Shown here piece after piece: positions 1 to 7,712 of a stretch of DNA of 13,424 bases. The first letter of the stretch is position 1. Each line of letters opens with the position of its first letter. The translations under genes were made by a program, and so were the position numbers. The stretch comes from Rodentolepis nana. Its lineage: Eukaryota > Platyhelminthes > Cestoda > Cyclophyllidea > Hymenolepididae. A model generated the notes under the pieces. That model saw only the letters and a list, made by a program, of their open reading frames with translations, made no database searches and had not been told where the DNA came from. The stretch spans positions 1-13,424 of the forward strand of contig UZAE01001416.1 in the NCBI GenBank assembly GCA_900617975.1. Direction: 5' to 3'.

Positions 1-968
1 GAACCAGAACAACGCCTGACTTGCTCTTGGCTTTAAGCGACATCAGCGAGCATACACGCCGAAAAATAATTGACGATCCTGGTTCTAGCCACAAACCAGT
101 CATTGCTAGTATTACCATCGGCAGCAAAAGCATGACAAGGGAAGTGCCAACTAAGCTATCATGGAACTTCAAGAAGGCTGACTAGCCTAGATACACAAAC
201 CTTTTAGAGAATGAACTTCACACAAGTCCCCTCAACTTCAACCAACATCCTGACAAACTTTGCACTGATATCACGAATATTATGATCAGATATGCAAAGA
301 AAACTATTCCTGGAGGCAAGACTAAACACTATCGAGTGTTTTGGTCTAAACACCTTGAGGAACTGAAAAGAAAGAGGGACGCCCTTCGCAACACTGTTGA
401 TCTGACTGGAAGAACGGAAGACGTAAAAGCCAGGAGACGACAATCAGCTGTCCTAAGGCAAGGCACTTCTTTCGACAAGTTCATCCCAAATATCAACTAC
501 CAAAGTGATAGCCAACGTACTTTCAAATTTCTGAGAAACCTGCAAAACAACAGGGAAAGACCCAAGAAAGAACCAATACGCTTAAACAGCAAATTGCTTA
601 CCACTGACAACGAAATAGCTAACTGCTTTGCGAAGTTCTATTCCCACAAGTAAAAGAAAAACCCTTTTGTCAGAAAATCTTCAAGGGATTTAAAGATACA
701 AGTAAGACAGTTGGGTGAAATAAAGGAGGACACAACACCAAATAATGTACTTACTGAACCATCCCGACCTTGCGAACTTAATGCTGCGATAAAACAGCTA
801 AAGTGTAAGAAGTCTCCTGGCGAAGACGGTATTCATCCGGAATTTCTAATTAGAATGGGACCAAAAGCCAACGAAACCATGTTAACGCATTCCCAACACA
901 AAATCCGGGAGACCAGTCTCGTACCTAACCAATGGAAAGTTGCCATTGTAATACCAGTATTAAAAAAA

Positions 969-1018
969 GGGCAAAGACCCTAGCAACTTTGATGGGCAAA
1001 TACCCTAGCAACTTTGAC
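969..1018. repeat. 25-bp tandem duplication inside the RT pseudogene
   Basis: Bases 969-993 and 994-1018 are two head-to-tail copies of a 25-bp unit with two mismatches (g/t at 976/1001 and t/c at 993/1018). Both copies encode the same RT segment, the SNFD part of the usual SNFDNYRP motif, in successive frames, so this is a post-insertion slippage duplication and a frameshifting lesion. An 8-bp unit (cgtgctgg) is likewise doubled at about 1043-1058. Confidence 0.85.
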
Positions 1019-1601
1019 AACTATAGGCCTGTCTTCCCACAAGCGTGCTGGCGTGCTGGCTAAACTTATGGAAAGAATGGTTAATAGAAGGCTGACCTGG
1101 TTCCTTGAGACCAACAATATTCTTAGGAGTGAACATGCCGGTTTTAGGCCACAAAGTTCAACTCACCAACAAGTAGCCACTTTCTGCCAACAAATCAAAG
1201 ATGCCCTTGATGCAAGAAATACCCTTATGGCTGTTTTCGACGATTTTAAATCAGCATATGACTTAGTATGGAAACAGAAGCTAATTCTAAAATTGGCAAC
1301 GATTGGTATTAAGCATAACTTGGTAAACTGGATAAAAGCATTCATTGGACAAAGATCATGTAAAGTCAGATATGGAAATGCTCTATCAAAATCAAATCTT
1401 TTACAAACAGGCCTTCCACAGGGAGCTGTCACAAGCTGCACTCTTTTCAATGTCTTCATCAATGACATAGCCGAATTGGTACAGACAGTCACGGGCATCA
1501 AGTGCTTACTTTATGCAGATGATCTTGTTCTATGGTATTTCGCCCCTAAGAAAAACGCTCAGGAGAGGACAGAAAGTGCCCTAAATTGTGCACTTAAACT
1601 A

Positions 1602-1631
1602 CTAGTAAACTAGTATGTAACTAGTATGTAA
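1602..1631. repeat. 11-bp tandem repeat at the LINE internal deletion scar
   Basis: The unit ctagtatgtaa occurs twice in a row (1610-1620 and 1621-1631), preceded by a shortened copy (ctagtaaa, 1602-1609). It lies exactly where the reverse transcriptase reading stops and the distal C-terminal block of ORF2 begins, so it marks the junction of the internal deletion. It supplies stop codons in frame 3 at 1611 and 1629. Confidence 0.75.
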
Positions 1632-1770
1632 CCTACAGGAGGAAATGGAGAAGACCCACCTGTTTCGGTGTCCAGCCCTGAAGACAACGACGGAAACCTA
1701 GAGATACTGGGAAGCAAGAAGACAGCTAATGAACTGCTATAAATGTACCCCCCCCCCCCCCCACCCTTAG

Positions 1771-1840
1771 GGGAAGCTGAAGTCCAAGTTTAAGGGCTAA
1801 TGATAAATATCATAAAGCCTGCCATTTGAAATATATATAT
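1771..1840 (+). other. LINE 3' tail shared with the SINE-like copies
   Basis: The last 70 bp of the LINE contain gaagctgaagtcc, agggctaatgata, tcataaagcctgccatttga and an (AT)n end. The same blocks, in the same order, close the three SINE-like copies (4870-4934 on plus; 9958-10020 and about 11875-11920 on minus). In LINE biology such 3' tails are the part of the RNA recognised by the element's own reverse transcriptase. A run of C precedes the tail in the LINE and in the short copies, so the shared zone may start there. Confidence 0.75.
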
Positions 1841-2395
1841 ATGTTAGAGTGATTTGAATAAAAAGGTGCTATACAATCTGTAAATGGGATCTTTAGTGAA
1901 ATGTGAAAAGGTAGATTCGATCTTTAAACATAGAAAACACAGGTGTTCGAATTTCAATTTGCATTTCTTAGCCGATTCTGCCTTCAGGATAGTTGAAGTG
2001 CCAATTTAAAACAAAGGCTGTTTTAAGAGTGAAGTAACAATTTTTCGGTAGTAATTCGTTGTCCAATCTCACAGACGAGATCAACTTGGTTCAATTACTG
2101 AAAGAGGCCCTTATCACTAAGGCAAATGGTTTGAGTTCGTGTGACAGGTTGACTTTCATACTCATCACCATTGAACCTCCCTAGTGGTCAATGCCAATCA
2201 TTTCTTACACTATATCATTTTTTCAAGATCAAATAGCATGATTTTTTTCTAAACTGCATCCTCATCACCCAATTCTTGCTCATTAGGCCAACTGTCAAGC
2301 TCATAACGAAGACAGGTTTGAAGCATTCAGAAAACGGGCATTTGTTGACTTAGGTTCAAAGTCAAATAAATAGCTATAAATAGAATGATATTTGA
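1841..2395. repeat. Older duplicated block, copy 1 part a (copy 2 at 11009-11425)
   Basis: About 370 bp here (roughly 1905-2274) match 11020-11392 at around 96% identity by eye, with a few single-base indels. The similarity starts next to the LINE end (tgttagagtg at 1842 and at 11011). Copy 1 has about 56 bp after that point that copy 2 lacks. A short stretch around 2372-2390 (ctataaatagaatgatat) pairs with 11402-11420, so bases about 2276-2370 are absent from copy 2. No coding potential was recognised in this block. Confidence 0.85.
2375..2382 (+). promoter_or_regulatory. TATA-like box upstream of the ankyrin gene (candidate)
   Basis: TATAAATA lies 208 bp before the ankyrin start codon. A second candidate, TATAAA, lies at 2502-2507, 83 bp before the start, which would give a 5' leader of about 55 nt. 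No clear initiator was seen at the right distance from either. In an AT-rich genome such matches are common, so this is only a position to test. Confidence 0.25.
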
Positions 2396-2589
2396 GGTTT
2401 GAAGGTTCGAGCACCATAATGATTCGGAAATGGTGCTCAACCCGACATCCATGTCTCTGATTCTCAATTTCGCAAACACTTATCTGAACAGGCTTTACTC
2501 ATATAAAGCATGAACGAGTACTAATGGACTATTAATCAAGTCCTGAATACAGGGCGTTATCAGAAATCATTTTAACTTAAGGCAACACC

Positions 2590-4529
2590 ATGGGTATAAA
2601 CGGAAAACGGGAACCAAAAAACCTACACGAGGCCATTCTGTATGGAACTATTGAAGATATCAAAATATTTGTTGATAGAGGTGTAAGTTAATGAGTTAAT
2701 TTCAAGAGATAGTCCACTTCATCGAACATATGCGACTCCACTCGTGTAAGCATTGTACAATTTTAGGCAAATACCAGTGAGTTTGATGAGGATGGAAGCA
2801 CAACGCCGCTAATAGCGTGTATCACGAATGGAAATCCATTGAGAGATTTGAATTATCTGCTCGAGCGTGGAGCCAACGTCAACGTAGAAACAACCAATGG
2901 CGAAACAGCAATCTTAGTGGCTGCTGAAAAAGGAAATGAGGAAAGCGTAGAGCTGCTTCTGCAAAAAGATGCCATCATAGATGTTGTAAACAATGATGGA
3001 GAAACTCCTCTCATGTTGGCATGTCGAAGTGGGCATCTTGAAGTGGTTCGTGTACTCCTCGACTATGGGGCTAAAATATTCCTCACCAAGTGGCCGGATT
3101 TCGAATTTTCAGCCCTTCATTATGCCACCTTGAGAGTGAGTCTTGTCATTTCCTACTTTATATTTAATCGACAGGAACCTTGATATGCACAAGAAGGGAT
3201 GTCAGAACAAGGTAGAAGAGGTGAATTAGAGTATGATAGAAGAAACGAGGGAGGTAGGTATCTCCAACTGCATGGCATTTCATACCTCGGGTCTTAATTA
3301 CTCTCTATTCTTCTTTAATACTTCGACTCATTTGTTTAAGACCTTGACATATTGTACTCTGTTTGATGGTGGAAAAGCTGTTTGTCAAGACGTGGCATGT
3401 CACAGCAGAGGTGATAAGTTGGCTGCGTATTGATGCCCACCCGGATGGGCAGTTGATTTGTTTAATTCGAGTCAAAGGAGCGATGAAAAGTAAGAGAATA
3501 AGACGGTTATTGAAATATGGGAATTAATAGTATGTCAAAACATGACAGATGTGGGCACCAAGTTGAAGGAGTTTATTGCAACTTTGCAGACGAAAATGCA
3601 AAGTTTTTTTGGTAATAAAAGTATTCGCCCTCAGGGCAAGATTCTCAGAGGAGTGAGTCCAAGATACTGATGAATTATTGTCAAAGGAAAGTGCATAGAT
3701 GTAGGCACGGTGTTTTGTCTAGGGTACTCAATTCTAACAATGGGCTGGTTAATGACTTCGTCTTCAGTGTTAACCTTTATTAATAAAATGCTCCCTTTCA
3801 TCAGGCGTTAAAAATGCAGCATCCACTTGCCTCGTCTAAAGTTAGCCTCTAGCACCGTGGAATGACGTGGAGTATACCCCTGCAATTTATTTCATTTCAT
3901 CATTAGACGGAAACAAAATAAGGCTTCGAGTGATTAAAGCCTGTTGATTTCAAAATCCCACCTCATCGTTTGCATCAATCTTGTTAATTCTCTCACTTCA
4001 CTCCTTCTCGTAGAAACCGTGGAGATTAGACATTATACTGTTGTTACTGGAGAAAGTTGATCCCATGGATGATCGGAGGAAAGAACTCAACACCTTGTTG
4101 TTTAAAGCCATTAGTTTTAATTGCCTGGAACTTGTGCAGGAGTTGTTACATCGTGGGGTATCCCAAAATGCCGAATTCTCGGCAATGAATTATGCCGCAA
4201 ATTGTGGAAACAGGAAGATTCTCAACTATCTCATAACACATGGAGGCGATATCGATGAAGAGGACCTTCTAGGATTCACTCCACTCATGAATGCAGCTCG
4301 ACAGGGCCACGAGGAAATAGCCGAACTCCTACTAAGTGCCGGTAAATTGAATATCACTCATTCCACTTACCATCTTTTCAGCAGAAATTTGTTGTATTAA
4401 ATCTTGCATTTAGGTGCTGATGTACATAAGGTGCACAAGACTACGGGCTTTACACCTGCTTACATAGCTCTGCTGAACGGTAATGTAGCCATTTGGAGCA
4501 TGATTCGCTGGTTCTCTCTAATAAAGTGA
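2590..4529 (+). CDS. Ankyrin-repeat protein, four exons (2590-2682, 2767-3135, 4014-4341, 4414-4529)
   Basis: The spliced reading is 301 residues and consists almost entirely of about nine ankyrin repeats, a fold used for protein binding; the partner is unknown. The start is ATG in a good context (caccATGG). Intron 1 is phase 0 (GTAAGT, TTTTAG), intron 2 phase 0 (GTGAGT, CTCGTAG), and intron 3 phase 1 (GTAAAT, CATTTAG). The joins keep repeats whole: residues 143-178 read ALHYATLR from exon 2 and DIILLLLEK from exon 3. Clear units include GETAILVAAEKGNEESVELLL (from residue 76), GETPLMLACRSGHLEVVRVLL (109) and GFTPLMNAARQGHEEIAELLL (241). The last repeat (275-301) is unusual and ends at TGA 4527. 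Reading one base over from about 4495 stays open to 4558, so a late frameshift cannot be excluded. No signal peptide or membrane helix was seen. Confidence 0.82.
3136..4013. other. Ankyrin gene intron 2 (878 bp) carrying duplicated sequence
   Basis: This intron is about ten times longer than introns 1 and 3 (84 and 72 bp). It starts GTGAGT and ends in a pyrimidine-rich tract before TAG. Bases about 3248-3503 recur at 11451-11678, so part of its length is repeated sequence. The rest (3511-4013) contains no further ankyrin coding sequence: exon 2 ends and exon 3 begins inside the same repeat unit, which leaves no gap for a missing exon. A 66-codon ORF in the intron is not considered real. Confidence 0.7.
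3248..3503. repeat. Older duplicated block, copy 1 part b (copy 2 at 11451-11678)
   Basis: Shared landmarks are atctccaactgcat, cttaattactctctattctt, cttcgactcatttgttta, tattgtactctgtttgatgg and aattcgagtcaaa, in the same order and orientation. Identity is lower than in part a, and copy 1 has extra bases around 3380-3460. Weaker similarity seems to continue (about 3545-3608 against 11777-11843). In copy 2 parts a and b are nearly adjacent, while here they are separated by about 850 bp holding ankyrin exons 1 and 2. Confidence 0.8.
4520..4525 (+). terminator. Poly(A) signal AATAAA overlapping the end of the ankyrin CDS (candidate)
   Basis: AATAAA sits within the last codons before TGA (4527-4529). 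If used, the 3' untranslated region would be only some 10 to 25 nt. No other AATAAA was noticed before the SINE-like element at 4623. Confidence 0.4.
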
Positions 4530-4609
4530 TGTGGAATTTCTTCACCAAATTTAACTAATGGGCACATCGGCGAAGATTAATTCCATTACAGTTAGTATTT
4601 TGGTCCTTT

Positions 4610-4622
4610 ATATTCGGGATAC
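4610..4622 (+). repeat. Target-site duplication, left copy, of SINE-like element A
   Basis: The 13 bp atattcgggatac occurs here and again at 4935-4947, immediately outside the element, with no mismatch. The bases next to both copies differ, so 13 bp is the full length. This is typical of target-primed retrotransposition. Confidence 0.88.
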
Positions 4623-4934
4623 GGGGTGTGCGATAGACTTGCCTCCACGTGGTGCACCCTGGGCAGCGTATACGCATACGACAAAAAAAGTCTATTACCT
4701 GGCAGTTGACTTCTGACTTCAAACTGCGATGACCCCACTGTATGTCATATTCGACTACTTCCGCAGTACTCACCTCACTTTTTTTCTACCTTTTCTACCT
4801 TCGTCTTTGAAACACTCTTCTGTCCCCCCCCTCTCGACTTATTCACTTTGATGTTCCCTCCCCCTTTGTGAAGCCTGAGGTCAACTAAAGGGCTAATGAT
4901 AACCAACAAAACGCCTGCCATTTGATATAAATAA
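4623..4934 (+). mobile_element. SINE-like non-autonomous retroelement, copy A
   Basis: The element is 312 bp, bounded by a perfect 13-bp direct repeat. It starts ggggtgtgcgatagactt, contains the box ccacgtggtgcacc (overlapping palindromes), a C/T-rich middle, and the tail agggctaatgata then gcctgccatttga, ending in ataaata. Two further copies lie on minus (9958-10274 and 11858-12184). It has no ORF of its own. No convincing Pol III A and B boxes were found, and an internal T7 run (about 4776-4784) would stop Pol III, so it may instead be a deletion derivative of a LINE. The 3' 65 bp match the LINE at 1771-1840. Confidence 0.83.
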
Positions 4935-4947
4935 ATATTCGGGATAC
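4935..4947 (+). repeat. Target-site duplication, right copy, of SINE-like element A
   Basis: An exact repeat of 4610-4622. It follows directly on the ataaata tail and fixes the 3' end of the element. Confidence 0.88.
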
Positions 4948-5052
4948 AGATTGGTCTTCCCAACCCGAATAAAGTAGTATATTACCGTAGAGATGGACTG
5001 CTGGCATTGGTGACAAGTTTTTATATCTTAGTTTCTGTCACGAGAGCGAGGA

Positions 5053-5111
5053 GGGGTGAGGTTGGGAAAGGGGCGGGGCAGGGCGTAGGAACAGTGGGGG
5101 AGGGGGTGGGG
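5053..5111 (+). other. G-rich tract with G-quadruplex potential
   Basis: G runs at 5053-5056, 5064-5066, 5070-5073 and 5075-5078 have loops of 7, 3 and 1 bases and so fit the usual G3+N1-7 rule. Three more runs (5096-5100, 5102-5106, 5108-5111) follow. The rest of 4948-5356 is AT-rich and shows no gene. A TATA-like TATATAAA lies at 5303-5310 without a recognised gene behind it. Confidence 0.5.
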
Positions 5112-5356
5112 AAAAGAGAAATTCTATATAGAATTGACCAGACAGGACAAGTCTTATGGACAGACAAACCCACATTTGCACCATTAATTGAGCCTTTATA
5201 TTGAAATCGATTTTTTGATTACCTCCGCACTATTGAACATTTAGAAATGATAACATAAATAAAATTTAGCAGGAAAGATATTTTAAAACACGATATAGAA
5301 GGTATATAAACTTTTACGTCATTTATGCACAATAATTCGTGAAATGTGTTGGATAC

Positions 5357-6406
5357 TCAACTACAGATACAGAAACTTGAACGAATTCGCAGCTTATTCA
5401 GACCATGTGAAGGTTATTTGTAGAGATTTCAAAATAGATTTAATCAGGAGCGCATCAGAGTCGTCTATACGTTCTTCCTGTTACATCCTTCTAGATTTCA
5501 AGAAAAATGAAGGAACTGCAGGGGTATTTCCTCTTTAAAATTTTCTATGCTCAGCAAGAATTTTTTCAAAGCTAACAGAAGTAGTGCTATTGACTACGAT
5601 TGTTTCTATAACACCTGAGAACTACTGTAAATTCAGCAGTTAAATGAACCGAGTGGAATGAGGGAGTCGGTTAAATGCAATTTCATATAGATCTTCACAC
5701 TCCTCACTTGAAGTGAAGGCAATTTCGAGTTTTCACTTATCCAACCTGCATAGAGGGCACTTAATTGATAATTGAACTTACGTCCGTGGGGAAAAATAGG
5801 AGGTGATCACGTGACCTTTAACCATGAGCATTTTGCCACCCATTTGTAGTGAAGGCATAGAGTAATAATACCGCTGTTTAAACATTGATAACTCTGGCAT
5901 TGTTAAGTGGATTAACCTGTTTAATTGTTCACTTGTCTGACAGATCTGTCTACTTATTTGCCCCTATTTTGATGGTAGACATTTCAACGTACCGCCACAC
6001 TTTCCCCTATTTACTGAAATGGTTTAATGTAAAACAAAGGAAATTCGCCTTCGATTCACTTTTGGGCTTCGTCATGAATGTTATGTATTTTCCACAATAA
6101 TTCGGAGATTCCTTTTTGCGAATTGAGGAATGTTTACAGTCACCTTCTGAGTCGATCTTTGCGGCATAGTGAATTAAGGACAGTTAAGTACTGAGAGGGC
6201 AATAGAAAGGGAAGGTTATAGAGATTGTTCGCCATCTCCTTTTGAATCATAACCCCGATGGTGAATTCTATTGGCCTTCAGGTTTAGTGGCCAATGATAA
6301 CACAAAATAGTAGCAACAGCATGGAGTAGATTAGAAGGAAATAAACTCAAACACACTATGGAGTCTCACATAAGTAAAGTCTTTTTGAAAACTATTTGCT
6401 TCCGAG
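5357..6406. repeat. Recent duplication, copy 1 (copy 2 at 12375-13424)
   Basis: Every base here pairs with the base 7018 further on, without indels. By eye only three differ: 5380 (a/g), 5701 (t/a) and 5789 (g/a), so identity is about 99.7%. Identity begins abruptly at tcaactacag; the sequence before it is unrelated in the two copies. The right end lies beyond the window for copy 2, so the true length is unknown. Two short ORFs (5344-5538, and 5885-6100 starting with TTG) are conserved in both copies but match no family I recognise. It may be a young mobile element or a segmental duplication. Confidence 0.93.
5801..5817. promoter_or_regulatory. E-box within an inverted AGGTGA/TGACCT pair (candidate)
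   Basis: The 17 bp contain a CACGTG E-box (5808-5813) flanked by the half-sites AGGTGA (5801) and TGACCT (5812), the latter a perfect nuclear-receptor half-site read on minus. The same bases occur at 12819-12835. This is a pattern match only. Confidence 0.2.
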
Positions 6407-7640
6407 TCTACTGCGACAGAGCAACAACCAATCCCCACACTTTATCTACTCTATCACAATGTAAATCAAATACTCGAGCTAAACCAATACTCATTCGTCA
6501 TCTTAAGCTAGTGGCAGTGGTGTAAGGACGAAATGCAAAAGGCACAAAGTAACCCGGCTTGATATGCTTTTTTCTCATTCCAAGGTAACAGTATCAAATG
6601 AGGCTACACAAAATGCAGGCATGAGTAAACAAACGTTGCACTCGTTTCACTCCAGAATCCCTCAATGCTCATTCCCAATATAAGGTTTCATATTCACCCA
6701 ATGATCTACGTTTTCCTCGACATACCTGAAGAACCAATTACCTAAACCTAATCGACTCAGATTCGAAGTGCTCTGAGATCACTCTCATAAAGACTCATTC
6801 AACAAGTAACATCATGAACAGTCTGGACAATCAATTGATTCGAGGCCAACTCAATGCTCAAGTGTTTAGACAAACAACTTCCAACCAAGTGTATTGGATA
6901 ACATGGAGCAAATTTTTATCAAGAATGTTTTGATTGACAATTTATTATTAATAGTTCATAATTAGCTATTTTTTGCAAGACTGTGCATAATTTGTGACAA
7001 ATAGATTTGGAGACGTTAGAATCAGTAGCGGAATGAAAAATCACTTAAATTAAATTTAAGAGATTTTCAACGTGATGCCGCATGGAATAAAATAGTCATT
7101 TTAGCAGTCATATAAATTATTTGATTAGAAACATTAAACTTAAGGTAATGGAAATGTTCAGATTTGTACTTTAGTGGAAGGTGATATCTTCTTTAAGGAT
7201 AACGCAATTGTTGGCAAGCTTTTCCATTTGACATTTTTTGTAAATTGAAGAAGCCAAAACTTGGCAAGTGGTGAATTACTTTAACTGGCAAGTATGACAA
7301 CTTTGCATCATAAAATTCAAGTTCCAATTAGCTAAAATTTGACTTAGAATGTATCTAGCAAGAACGATGTGATTTCCGCTAGTCAGTCTTTTCATTGACT
7401 GAAGAATATATTTATTAAATTTTAAGCATTAATGATAACGTCCAAACTGATGTTGATATTCAAAGATTTTCTAAAAATATAAATAGTCAATAGAGTTTGG
7501 CTTTACAACTAATTTATTTAAATAAAAATACATAGTATAAAATAAGCGCTTTAATGTCTATGGGTAAGAATTTAAGGGATTTTATATTACGTAATGATGT
7601 TTATAAATTTCAATTCAATGCACTAGTGGCCTTGTAGATA
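6407..7640. other. No gene recognised; AT-rich intergenic DNA
   Basis: The first 500 bp are rich in A and C with stops in all frames, and the rest is strongly AT-rich. A perfect 17-bp palindrome (cttaaattaaatttaag) lies at 7044-7060. No similarity to the other repeats in the window was noticed. Confidence 0.5.
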
Positions 7641-7651
7641 ATAAATATACA

Positions 7652-7659
7652 TATATATA
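7652..7659 (+). promoter_or_regulatory. TATA box of the small membrane-protein gene (candidate)
   Basis: TATATATA lies 54 to 61 bp before the start codon at 7713. Initiation 25 to 35 bp downstream would give a leader of about 25 to 35 nt, and the DNA between the two is notably more GC-rich than its surroundings. No clear initiator was identified. Confidence 0.4.
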
Positions 7660-7712
7660 CGAGGCCAAGCAGCCTGGCGGTTTTGCAAGTTTTCGAGGTG
7701 CTAGTCCTATAA

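Larger units (their letters stand above)
3..1770 (+). pseudogene. ORF2 (endonuclease and reverse transcriptase) of the LINE, broken
   Basis: In the intact family ORF2 nicks the target DNA and reverse-transcribes the element RNA onto it. Frame 3 is readable from base 3 to about 968, with stops at 183-185 (TAG) and 651-653 (TAA). The endonuclease end reads GSSHKPV (81-101), where families normally have SDH, so a catalytic Asp is Ser (codon 87-89). RT begins with the KSPGEDGIHPEF block (811-843). Near 962-1050 an extra A, a 25-bp duplication and an 8-bp duplication with a one-base loss shift the frame three times, and the net result returns to frame 3. The RT core (1014-1610) then shows motif A (VFDDFKSAYD), motif B (GLPQGAVTS) and motif C (YADD, about 1515-1526). 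The coding sequence stops at 1611. A C-terminal block follows in frame 1 (about 1633-1770, TAG at 1699), so the thumb and downstream region, typically a few hundred residues, is missing. Confidence 0.88.
1..1840 (+). mobile_element. Jockey-like non-LTR retrotransposon (LINE), 5' end outside window, degenerate
   Basis: This is the 3' part of a LINE. In order it holds the end of an AP-like endonuclease domain (3-185), a linker (186-653), the reverse transcriptase (about 711-1610), a short ORF2 C-terminal block with the residues LFRCPAL (1657-1680), a run of 15 C (1748-1762), and a 3' tail ending in an (AT)n stretch at about 1840. The 3' edge is supported by a comparison inside the window: the sequence from 1841 onward has a paralogue starting at about 11009 that lacks the LINE. 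The copy cannot be active because it carries stops, frameshifts and a large internal deletion. The Jockey-like assignment rests on motif style (KSPGEDGIHPEFL, FKSAYD, LPQGAVTS, YADD) and was not tested by phylogeny. Confidence 0.88.

Noticed and set aside
204..443. Minus-strand ORFs inside the LINE (204-443 and 1163-1501)
   Set aside because: They are antisense to recognisable ORF2 coding sequence.
4623..4934. tRNA-derived SINE with Pol III A and B boxes
   Set aside because: No good A box and B box pair at a usual distance was found in any of the three copies; partial matches such as gagttcaagctg in copy B are not shared.
4555..4963. Two minus-strand ORFs (4555-4773 and 4775-4963)
   Set aside because: They are read antisense through SINE-like copy A and its flanks.
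5344..5538. 64-codon ORF, with a partner at 12332-12556
   Set aside because: The first codons come from unrelated flanking DNA in the two copies, so the start is not shared. No recognised domain or splice context.
5885..6100. 71-codon ORF, repeated at 12903-13118, with hydrophobic stretches
   Set aside because: It begins with TTG, matches no family I know, and is conserved only because the whole segment is a recent duplicate, which says nothing about selection.
7641..7712. Glycine-rich reading frame just upstream of 7713 (AKQPGGFASFRGASPINGQ)
   Set aside because: It ends at TAG before the donor and cannot be joined in frame to exon 2; it is better explained as the 5' leader.
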